Source: Parcubacteria group bacterium (GTDB lineage: Bacteria; Patescibacteriota; Minisyncoccia; Phycocordibacterales; Phycocordibacteraceae). From it: 32,395 bases of DNA. The position numbers were made by a program, and so were the translations under genes. The DNA lies in contig JAQBQR010000025.1 in assembly GCA_028286945.1 (NCBI GenBank), positions 1-32,395 of the forward strand, in the 5' to 3' direction. A model generated the notes under the pieces. It did not search any database, was not told where the DNA came from, and saw only the letters and a list, made by a program, of their open reading frames with translations. Positions 25,146-32,395 of the stretch are shown here, one piece after another (the first letter of the stretch is position 1; the number at the start of each line of letters is the position of its first letter).

Positions 25146-26522
25146 ATGCCACAGAAAGAAAGCCTAGTTGAAAAGATATTTTCTGAACCTGCAGAACTCC
25201 TTGAAAAAGGTATTGAAGAAGTCGTTTCTTTTGAAGAAAAACTTATTAGCAAGCGGCCCTTTAAAGTTGCGGGGAAGTACTGGAACACATTAGGCCCCGG
25301 ACTTATTACCGGTGCGTCTGACGACGATCCTTCTGGCATTGCGACCTACTCACAAACAGGCGCGCAGTATGGCTTTCAGTTACTCTGGCTTTCATGGTTT
25401 ACGTTTCCACTTATGGCGGTCGTGCAGGAAATGTGCGCGCGCATAGGTATTGTTACTGGTAGGGGATTGGCAGCGAATATTCGTCATCACTATTCAAAGA
25501 AAGTGCTGTATGTGGTCACCATACTTCTATTTGCGGCAAATGCTTTTAACATTGGCGCTGACCTTGGGGCGATGGCGCAGGGTGTTCAGCTTCTGTTCCC
25601 GCATTCAAGTTTTACCTTTCTAGTATTTGGATTCGCGATACTAAGCCTACTTCTTCAGATTTTCACTACGTATGAACGCTATGCACGGTACCTAAAGTAT
25701 TTGGCGTTCATTCTTCTTGCGTACGTCTTTTCAGCGCTCCTAAGTCATCTGGACTGGCACGCCATTATTATTCACGCGAGCCACCCATCGCTGACATTTA
25801 GTAAAAATGAGATCTTTCTCGTTTGCGCTATTTTAGGAACAACTATTTCTCCGTATCTTTTCTTCTGGCAGACTTCTCAGGAAGTTGAAGAACGCACGCT
25901 TCGTACCCATAAGGAAGAAATGGGGTGGCATCAGAACCCTTCAAAAGAATCACTAAAGAATGTTCGATCCGACGTGTGGACGGGTATGTTCTTCTCAAAC
26001 ATCGTTATGTTCTTTATCATCGCCGCCTGTGCCGGGACCCTGTATGCGCACGGTATTACCAATATCACCACGGCAGCTGATGCTGCTATGGCGCTACGTC
26101 CTATTGCAGGAAACGGGGCATTCCTTTTATTTGCGCTCGGAATTATCGGTACTGGTATGCTCGCCATCCCTGTATTGGCGGGTTCAACCTCCTACGCGAT
26201 CTCAGAATGTTTTGGCTGGAAGCATGGTTTGTACCGAAAACTAAATGAGGCCTACGCTTTTTACGGAATCATCATCATTTCAATGATTCTGGGCATTGTC
26301 TTTAACTTTATTGGACTAGATCCGATTCGCGCGCTTATCTATTCAGCAGTAGGCAACGCCATCGTCGCGCCCATCGTTCTGTTCTTCATCGTTCGGTTGA
26401 GCAGCAACTCGGACGTCATGCGTACGCACACGAATGGAAAGTATCTCACGCTCATTGGATGGATTACCATTTGGTTGATGGTCCTGGCAGGAGGCGCGGC
26501 TATTATCTCCTTGTTCCTATAG
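25146..26522 (+). CDS. Nramp-family (SLC11-like) divalent metal transporter, DPSG variant
   Basis: LGPGLITGASDDDPSGIATYSQTGAQYG, about 11 TM segments. Confidence 0.88.
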   Translation: MPQKESLVEKIFSEPAELLEKGIEEVVSFEEKLISKRPFKVAGKYWNTLGPGLITGASDDDPSGIATYSQTGAQYGFQLLWLSWFTFPLMAVVQEMCARIGIVTGRGLAANIRHHYSKKVLYVVTILLFAANAFNIGADLGAMAQGVQLLFPHSSFTFLVFGFAILSLLLQIFTTYERYARYLKYLAFILLAYVFSALLSHLDWHAIIIHASHPSLTFSKNEIFLVCAILGTTISPYLFFWQTSQEVEERTLRTHKEEMGWHQNPSKESLKNVRSDVWTGMFFSNIVMFFIIAACAGTLYAHGITNITTAADAAMALRPIAGNGAFLLFALGIIGTGMLAIPVLAGSTSYAISECFGWKHGLYRKLNEAYAFYGIIIISMILGIVFNFIGLDPIRALIYSAVGNAIVAPIVLFFIVRLSSNSDVMRTHTNGKYLTLIGWITIWLMVLAGGAAIISLFL

Positions 26523-27032
26523 TTTAATCTCGGCAGCTGCTCGCAGCTCTTTTCGTGTTTTGATTTTCTTATACTCGTGCTGAATGAGGTAGATAAAGAA
26601 GATATCCACAAGGATAATCGCAAAGAGAATTAATGAGTGAGTATGCGAGAAACGATACATCTCATAGAAGATAAATCCGATGATCACCACGATACTTGCC
26701 TTGAATGCCCAGAGATGATGTTTGATCATGGCGTACGAAAGGAAAATATCTATGACACCCCAGAAGAGAAAGTATGAAGCGAGGAAATACGTAATCGAAA
26801 AACCGTGGTGAGAAAGGGTGTGGGTAATGAAACGAAATATGTAATCGTTCGGATCATTGGTGAGCTCCCGTCTAAAGACGCGCTGATATACCGCAATAGC
26901 AGGCTGTCCCACGAGCTGTAACAAATGGTATCCAATAAATATGCGAAGAGCGCCGTACCCCATGCGCCAGTACATGGCCGTTTTGAAAATTACCTCATCC
27001 AGGTGTGCTTTTTCTGTTGTGGAGAGCGACAT
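26517..27032 (-). CDS. DUF2127-like membrane protein
   Basis: RMGYGALRIFIGYHLLQL...HHGFSITYFLASYFLFWGVIDIFLSYAMIKHHLWAF. Confidence 0.65.
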   Translation of the reverse strand: MSLSTTEKAHLDEVIFKTAMYWRMGYGALRIFIGYHLLQLVGQPAIAVYQRVFRRELTNDPNDYIFRFITHTLSHHGFSITYFLASYFLFWGVIDIFLSYAMIKHHLWAFKASIVVIIGFIFYEMYRFSHTHSLILFAIILVDIFFIYLIQHEYKKIKTRKELRAAAEIKL

Positions 27033-27058
27033 GAAGTAAGTATAAGGAGTTACACAAA

Positions 27059-27104
27059 AACCGCCACCAGCGCGAGGACGAAAGTCCTGTTGCTGGCGGC
27101 GGTT
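27059..27104 (-). terminator. Long compound hairpin downstream of the 128-aa ORF
   Basis: AACCGCCaCCAGC...GCTGGcGGCGGTT enclosing AGGACgaaaGTCCT; T-run on minus strand. Confidence 0.75.
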
Positions 27105-27111
27105 CGACATT

Positions 27112-27498
27112 CTAACGGAACGAGCGAATTTTTTCAACGGCTTCTTCCGTCATAAAATTGAACTCGTCGATCGTGAAGTCAGCGTCGTCAGTGCCGTCCG
27201 GACTGTACCGACAGAACAAACTATCACCGGCGACATTCACGTTGAACCGCATGACCAGGTGCAAGCCAGCGCTGTCGAGCAGGGCAATGGCCACCGTGTA
27301 CATGCAGTTATTCCTTGGCAGTGCGTGAACGTGCAATGAGTGCCCGTGCGCCAGCTGCCTGTTCTCAGTGGCAGCCCTTTTGAGCCGAAAGAAGAGCTCC
27401 TCGCCGAGCCGATCCTGTTCAGGCAGATCGATGCGCACATCATCCAGACTAGCTGGTTGGACTAAAAACTGACGTATCAGCGCCATCCCCAATTTCAT
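27112..27498 (-). CDS. Hypothetical protein (128 aa)
   Basis: SD GAGGGGaaatgacATG; own terminator. Confidence 0.6.
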   Translation of the reverse strand: MKLGMALIRQFLVQPASLDDVRIDLPEQDRLGEELFFRLKRAATENRQLAHGHSLHVHALPRNNCMYTVAIALLDSAGLHLVMRFNVNVAGDSLFCRYSPDGTDDADFTIDEFNFMTEEAVEKIRSFR

Positions 27499-27580
27499 GT
27501 CATTTCCCCTCGTCAGAATTGAACAAAATTATCATAGATAAAAAAGTCAGTTTTGTCAAATAAGCGTAAGACAGAATTAT

Positions 27581-27609
27581 TTGCTCATGTACTCCGGAGA
27601 AGGTAGGAT
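27581..27609 (+). promoter_or_regulatory. rplI promoter TTGCTC-N17-TAGGAT, 8 nt upstream of ATG
   Basis: Spacing and hexamers read directly. Confidence 0.6.
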
Positions 27610-27617
27610 GTACCTAT

Positions 27618-28043
27618 ATGAAAGTCGTACTACTTAAAGACGTGAAAAACATGGGCCGTGCCGGAAGCGTTCATAACGTGTCAGACGGGCACGCCATGAA
27701 CCTCCTTATTCCTCGTAAACTTGCTGTACATGCCACGGCGTCTGCTTTGCAGCGCGCTGAAGGTGTTGCAGCAAATGAGGGTGCAGAACGCGAAGTGCAG
27801 GCGAAGCTCATTTCTGAGCGTCTTTCGGCACTTGCAGAAGGTCGCGTAGTTATTACGAAGAAAGCAAACGAACAGGGTCATCTATATGACGCGGTTGATG
27901 CGAAGGATATTGCTGTCGTAACGCAGCTTCCTGTGGATGCGATTCACCTCGAGAAGCCTCTTAAGGAAGTAGGAGAGTTTCCTGTACCCGTAGCGTACGG
28001 TGCTGACTTTGGTTCAGTAATGATTGTTATTGAAGCAGAGTAA
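27618..28043 (+). CDS. rplI: 50S ribosomal protein L9
   Basis: MKVVLLKDVKNMGRAGSVHNVSDGHAMNLLIPRKLAVHAT. Confidence 0.95.
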   Translation: MKVVLLKDVKNMGRAGSVHNVSDGHAMNLLIPRKLAVHATASALQRAEGVAANEGAEREVQAKLISERLSALAEGRVVITKKANEQGHLYDAVDAKDIAVVTQLPVDAIHLEKPLKEVGEFPVPVAYGADFGSVMIVIEAE

Positions 28044-28063
28044 TTCAGCTTTAGCGTGTGATG

Positions 28064-28092
28064 AACAAAAGGCCCTGCAAGGGCCTTTTGTT
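28064..28092 (+). terminator. Terminator of rplI
   Basis: AACAAAAGGCCC-tgcaa-GGGCCTTTTGTT. Confidence 0.9.
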
Positions 28093-28107
28093 TTACCCAT
28101 CTTTTTC

Positions 28108-28136
28108 TTTACAGTGCTCCCAATGCACGTCATAGT
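28108..28136 (+). promoter_or_regulatory. Promoter TTTACA-N17-CATAGT, 6 nt upstream of ATG 28143
   Basis: Near-consensus sigma70 elements with 17-bp spacer. Confidence 0.6.
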
Positions 28137-28142
28137 TTACGT

Positions 28143-30281
28143 ATGTCACTCCGCGATAAAGTTGAGCAGGGAAAAGCAGAAAAAGCAGCTGCAAAAGAAC
28201 AAATACAGCAGCAAGAACAACAGTCACTTGAAGCACAAGAAGCCACTGCGTTAACTGAGAAGCTCAATAGTATTGTTACGAATCGCGCTTATATTTTGGA
28301 TATTAAGAGCCGTGCAACAGGAACAAAAAAAGAACTTCGTTCGTCAAAGTCTGCACTGAAAAAGGAGCGTGCTAATCTACGTGAAATACATGCGGAATCG
28401 ATTGATGAAGACACCCAGGAAGCAGCCATCCCTAAACCGCATGAGCTTCTTAGAAATAAAGAGTATGCAGCTGAGCCCGAAGTACTTGCCTATGGAATAG
28501 CACAAGAAAAGTTCAAGCTTTCTGCTGCTGAAGCTAGAAAAGTTACCGTTGAACTTAAACAGCTGGGGATTGAAGACCCGTCAAAACTTCTTCCCGGACA
28601 GCTCGAAGCTTTTTTGGAGGAACGCGAGCGTGAAATAAATGCTGAGGCACGTACGTTTGTACTGGAACATCCTGATGTTAATCCAGAGGCAGTAGCTCAA
28701 ATGAAAGAAGAGCTTATCTCCTCACGTGCAGCAGCACTCACTGAGGCATTTGCGGATGCAGGAGAATCTCAAATGTATAAGAGTTTTTACGGAAACCTTA
28801 AAGCAAATATGGAACGTGAAAAAGGTAAACAGGGTAGCGCAGTACCCCTAAAAGAACATGCACTGCAAAATGTTCTTCATCACACCCTCTCCTCAGTTTT
28901 GGGTACCATAGACGCACAGGAAAAATCTCCGGCCGAAAAGCAGCGAGTTATGAACGTACTTCAAATGGGATTAAAAGACATAGACGGTCCGTTGACGGAG
29001 ATTGAAAGTGAAGCCATCTCTCGAGCGCTTGTGACTAATTTTTTAGAGGGAGGAAACCAGAATTGGGTGGTAAGCGGCCCTGGAACGGGAATGACTCGGT
29101 TTTTAAATGAATTGGCTTTAGCTAAAGCGACCGGAGCTGGAGAACCAGCACCAGAAAAACTAAAAAGCCCTGATTCACTTTCGAGTGAGGCGAGCGTTGA
29201 TATGTATGAAAAAATGTTAGATGAACGCGTCAATGAATTAACCACGGTCATCAGGGGTGACAAATTCCTTGAGCGAAATCTTCAGCATGCGGTTACTGGC
29301 CTCACCAAAAACTACACGGAGCTTAAGGAATACAATGAGCTACCAGCAGAAAAGCGTCGATTAGAAATGCGACGAGATGAGATACAGCGAACGCTAGAGG
29401 GAAAGGGCTCATTTAGCTCCGTCTCTTCCGATTCGCTTCCCGGAAAGCTCGAAGCACTGAATCGAAGACAAGAATCGATTGATGCAGAGAAAAATGCATT
29501 AGCAGAAACACGCAGACAGACATTGGGTGTATTGGCAATTGGTTCGAGCCTTTCAAGTGCTCTGCATCATTCAGTGTTAGATGCACCAATCGAGCTGCCG
29601 CCCCATACGGGCAGTATCAGCATAGACACGGCAAAAATAACCGGCGTTTGGGGAGATAAAGAGTATCAAGAAGCATTAGAAACACAGCGCAGTGCGAAGG
29701 AGGGGGCGCAGAGGTTACAGGAACTTGTTGATAGTTTGAAACGCGCTTCACCGGAAAAAGGGTTGCTCGGTAAAATGCTCGGTAAAACAAAGGAACAAAA
29801 AACTGCAGAAAGCGCTCTTGCAGATGAGTTAAATCGTATGCCAGATGCAAAGGGGAACGTAGAGCCCGGAGAAGCGCTCGCAAAAGCTACGCAAAAGATT
29901 TCTGAACTTAGTGCGAAAGTCGGCGAAGCCCGATTTGATCTAGACGCAATCAATGCCAAAGCTACAGCATTGAAAAATACTTTAAAGCCAATCGACTCGA
30001 CGATCCGTCTTTTCGGAAGTGAAGGTTTTACAGGTACCGTGCGCGAGTATATACCCGCATTGCATGAAAAAATAACTACTGAGATCTCACGTATTGATCA
30101 AAAGATGGCGGCTTTGGATGCAGAGAAAGCAGCATCCCAAAATGAGAAAAATGAGTTATTAGAACAGAAGAGAGAATTAGAAGCTGAGCAGCAAGAAATT
30201 AAAAGATCACTTGAGGGTCTGGCACAGAGAGAGGAGCGGCTCAGAGCTGAGCTTAAAAGAACCGAGTTCATTCCAAAATAA
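28143..30281 (+). CDS. Large coiled-coil-rich hypothetical protein (712 aa)
   Basis: Long single ORF, Glu/Lys/Ala/Gln-rich helical segments at both ends, own promoter and terminator; no recognisable family. Confidence 0.8.
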   Translation: MSLRDKVEQGKAEKAAAKEQIQQQEQQSLEAQEATALTEKLNSIVTNRAYILDIKSRATGTKKELRSSKSALKKERANLREIHAESIDEDTQEAAIPKPHELLRNKEYAAEPEVLAYGIAQEKFKLSAAEARKVTVELKQLGIEDPSKLLPGQLEAFLEEREREINAEARTFVLEHPDVNPEAVAQMKEELISSRAAALTEAFADAGESQMYKSFYGNLKANMEREKGKQGSAVPLKEHALQNVLHHTLSSVLGTIDAQEKSPAEKQRVMNVLQMGLKDIDGPLTEIESEAISRALVTNFLEGGNQNWVVSGPGTGMTRFLNELALAKATGAGEPAPEKLKSPDSLSSEASVDMYEKMLDERVNELTTVIRGDKFLERNLQHAVTGLTKNYTELKEYNELPAEKRRLEMRRDEIQRTLEGKGSFSSVSSDSLPGKLEALNRRQESIDAEKNALAETRRQTLGVLAIGSSLSSALHHSVLDAPIELPPHTGSISIDTAKITGVWGDKEYQEALETQRSAKEGAQRLQELVDSLKRASPEKGLLGKMLGKTKEQKTAESALADELNRMPDAKGNVEPGEALAKATQKISELSAKVGEARFDLDAINAKATALKNTLKPIDSTIRLFGSEGFTGTVREYIPALHEKITTEISRIDQKMAALDAEKAASQNEKNELLEQKRELEAEQQEIKRSLEGLAQREERLRAELKRTEFIPK

Positions 30282-30293
30282 GGATGGGTATAA

Positions 30294-30327
30294 GAAAAGC
30301 TCCAGGACATTTGTCCTGGAGCTTTTC
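30294..30327. terminator. Bidirectional terminator between the coiled-coil ORF and rpmA
   Basis: GAAAAGCTCCAGGAC-attt-GTCCTGGAGCTTTTC, 15-bp perfect arms. Confidence 0.93.
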
Positions 30328-30350
30328 TTCAGGGAAACTTTAGGAGAAAG

Positions 30351-30632
30351 TTACGCTGCCGCTACCACGTCGACCATCTTACGACGGACAACACGTCCAT
30401 CAAAGTTTGTCTTACGCTTGTCGCGGAAGGAAACGAGTCCGGTGATCATTGAATAAAGCGTATGGTCTTTGCCGACCTTTACGTTCTTTCCTGCCATAAT
30501 CTTCGTACCGCGCTGACGAACGATAACCATTCCTGGACGAGCTGATGAGCCGTCAGAAAGCTTAACCCCGAGATACTTCGGGTTCGAGTCGCGACCGTTT
30601 CTTGTAGATCCTCCTGCTTTTGTATGTGCCAT
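30351..30632 (-). CDS. rpmA: 50S ribosomal protein L27
   Basis: [28 protein letters not shown]...[25 protein letters not shown]. Confidence 0.97.
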   Translation of the reverse strand: MAHTKAGGSTRNGRDSNPKYLGVKLSDGSSARPGMVIVRQRGTKIMAGKNVKVGKDHTLYSMITGLVSFRDKRKTNFDGRVVRRKMVDVVAAA

Positions 30633-30653
30633 ATCTGCTATTCTTTACGTACG

Positions 30654-31178
30654 ATGACTATACCAGAGAGCCAGGATTGGGACAAGCCTTTAGGCCAGGG
30701 CAGGGGAGGAGCGGGAGCCATACGAGGCCATATTTCGCACATATCACGAACTCCGGTCTTAGTAGCCATAATCCTCCTTACCGGTGCCTTATGCCTTGGT
30801 TTGGGGCTTCTGGTGCAGAAGCAGAACGCGCCTTCAAAGGACCCGCTTTGGATTGAACAGCTTCCGGCGGCTGTGTTGTCGGGAAGTATGAGCAGTACCA
30901 CGTGGACGCCGGTGACTGAGCCTAATCCAGGCACTGATTCGGCCACTAATGTGAAATTAAATGCGTCACAGGCGGCCGCAGCAGCGGCCGCCGTACCCTC
31001 ACCAAATGTCGGCAATACCGCCGGCACGTACGTGGCTTCTAAAACCGGTACGAAATACTATCTCCCGTCATGCGCCACCGCAAAGCGAATTAAAGACGAA
31101 AATAAGGTCTGGTTCAACACAAAGGCGGAGGCTGAGGCGAAGGGATATGGACCTGCCTCAAACTGCAAGGGCTTATAG
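30654..31178 (+). CDS. Membrane-anchored protein with Ada-Zn-binding-like C-terminal domain
   Basis: One TM (VLVAIILLTGALCLGLGLLV), Ala-rich linker, then YVASKTGTKYYLPSCATAKRIKDENKVWFNTKAEAEAKGYGPASNCKGL. Confidence 0.75.
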   Translation: MTIPESQDWDKPLGQGRGGAGAIRGHISHISRTPVLVAIILLTGALCLGLGLLVQKQNAPSKDPLWIEQLPAAVLSGSMSSTTWTPVTEPNPGTDSATNVKLNASQAAAAAAAVPSPNVGNTAGTYVASKTGTKYYLPSCATAKRIKDENKVWFNTKAEAEAKGYGPASNCKGL

Positions 31179-31232
31179 AACTCATAAATATTCGATAAAT
31201 ACTTCATACGCCCATTAGGCTATACTAGGGTC

Positions 31233-31838
31233 ATGATTTCCCTCGACGTTGAATCAAGCGGTCTTGACCCAAGTACCTGTTCCATTCTTTCCATTGGCGC
31301 ACTTGATACCGATGAACCCACGAATCAATTCTATGATGAGTGTCAGATTTGGGACGGTGCACAGGTTAGTGATGAAGCACTTGCGGTGTGCGGGTTTAGT
31401 AAAGAGGAGATTGGTGCTGGAAGCGGAAAGAAGAGTGAAGCCGAACTAATCCGAGACTTCGTTGCATGGGCCACTGACCGTCCTCAGAACCGCACGCTCG
31501 TCGCGCAGAACGTTGCATTTGATTTAGGATTTGTTCAGGCAGCATGTAAGAGGGCGGGAATAGAGTCACCGTTCGCACATCGCACACTTGATATACATCC
31601 GCTTTGTTGGATGCACATGAAGATGCGCGGACTCAAGCCACCTGTAGAGAATCATCGAACGGGAATAAACTCAGACTTTATTCTGGAGTATTGCGGACTA
31701 CCAGGAGAACCAAAACCGCATAACGCGCTCACCGGAGCACTTTGGCATGCCGAATGTTTCTCACGCATGGCGTATACTAAAAGCATATTACCGGACTTTA
31801 GTACCTTTGAGATACCATGGATGAACGAGACATCGTAA
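31233..31838 (+). CDS. DEDDh-like 3'-5' exonuclease-fold protein with altered ExoIII motif
   Basis: ISLDVESSGLDP (ExoI), LVAQNVAFDLGFVQ (ExoII), PHNALTGALWHAE (ExoIII position, Gly in place of Asp). Confidence 0.78.
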   Translation: MISLDVESSGLDPSTCSILSIGALDTDEPTNQFYDECQIWDGAQVSDEALAVCGFSKEEIGAGSGKKSEAELIRDFVAWATDRPQNRTLVAQNVAFDLGFVQAACKRAGIESPFAHRTLDIHPLCWMHMKMRGLKPPVENHRTGINSDFILEYCGLPGEPKPHNALTGALWHAECFSRMAYTKSILPDFSTFEIPWMNETS

Positions 31839-32278
31839 GTGAATTAGATGGACATGCCCAAGAGGGAAGTGATGAAGCAAAAGTACCTCCGGTGCCAACT
31901 CCTGCCGAACCAAATACTCCAGAACACCATGAGGTGATGGGGCAGGTTCTTACCAAGGCCATTCAGCGTGGAAAACAGGAAGTACCAGCTGTGCCAGACC
32001 CCATGGTCAGCAAGCCAAGCGAGCTTGAAAGCTGGCGCGTGTTTAAGATCATGTCTGAGTTTGTGGAGGGGTTTGAGATTTTACGTAAGTACGGGCTTGC
32101 AGCAAGCATTTTCGGATCAGCACGCCAAAGCTTTGCCGTGCATTTCTATGACGACGCTACTGCGCTAGCAGGGAAGCTCGCTAAAGCGGGGTTTGCCGTA
32201 ATCACCGGAGGCTCTGCAGGAATCATGGAAGCTGCTAATAAAGGAGCATTTGAAGCAGGAGGTGCCAGCCGTGCCTGA
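31817..32278 (+). pseudogene. TIGR00730/LOG-like Rossmann protein, truncated at the junction with a partial second copy
   Basis: ASIFGSARQSF..FYDDATALAGKLAKAGFAVITGGSAGIMEAANKGAFEAGGAS then RA* where the family normally continues. Confidence 0.7.
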
Positions 32279-32395
32279 TCCGATGGTCAGCAAACCAAGC
32301 GAGCTTGAAAGCTGGCGCGTGTTTAAAATCATGTCTGAGTTCGTTGAAGGATTTGAAATTCTTCGTAAATACGGCCTTGCCGCAAGCTTCTTCGG
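32259..32395 (+). repeat. Diverged direct repeat of 31979-32115 (offset 280 bp, +1 frame), running off the window
   Basis: 137 nt with about 20 differences by hand count; protein EVPAVPDPMVSKPSELESWRVFKIMSEFVEGFEILRKYGLAAS[I/F]FG nearly identical. Confidence 0.93.

Noticed and set aside
30965-30992. GCGGCCGC repeats as a regulatory or restriction-associated signal
   Set aside because: Explained by the poly-Ala linker of the Ada-Zn-like protein.
1-32395. CRISPR arrays, insertion sequences, prophage or defence cassettes
   Set aside because: No regularly spaced repeats, transposase/integrase ORFs or recognised defence families; EVE alone is not enough to call a defence system.
1-32395. Alternative genetic code (UGA as Gly)
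   Set aside because: ORFs called under the standard bacterial code run full length to expected domain ends; 8819-9298 ends naturally in TGA.

Overview
The window reads as a gene-dense bacterial chromosome segment, most likely Candidate Phyla Radiation / Patescibacteria (Parcubacteria-like). That assignment is inferred from gene content and style and was not tested. Recognisable genes: lysS 3' part with a DUF2000-like C-terminal extension; a dcw-type cluster (mraZ-rsmH-ftsL-like-ftsI-murF); an ECF sigma factor with an overlapping membrane protein; a four-repeat membrane protein; tRNA-Glu(CUC); cfa; EVE; DUF1653; truB; yqeY; pyrE; rmuC; rplU; recR; dnaB; cysS; corA; ctpA; an Nramp-like transporter; a DUF2127-like protein; rplI; a 712-aa coiled-coil orphan; rpmA; an Ada-Zn-like protein; a DEDDh-like exonuclease; and a TIGR00730/LOG-like gene broken by a diverged partial duplication at the window end. 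No CRISPR array, transposase or rRNA was seen. The most interesting observations are: (i) two apparent gene classes, conserved genes with a -10-like hexamer about 6-9 nt before the ATG (leaderless candidates) and solitary, mostly orphan genes with strong Shine-Dalgarno sites and private GC-rich terminators; (ii) a candidate ECF-sigma envelope module with the octamer AACGGCAT at nearly the same distance upstream of two of its genes; (iii) a LysRS-DUF2000 fusion; (iv) a 46-bp perfect palindrome and related loopless palindromes; (v) a 45-aa two-helix ORF missing from the supplied ORF track; (vi) the 85%-identical, almost fully synonymous terminal duplication. All calls are from reading the sequence; no database search was run.
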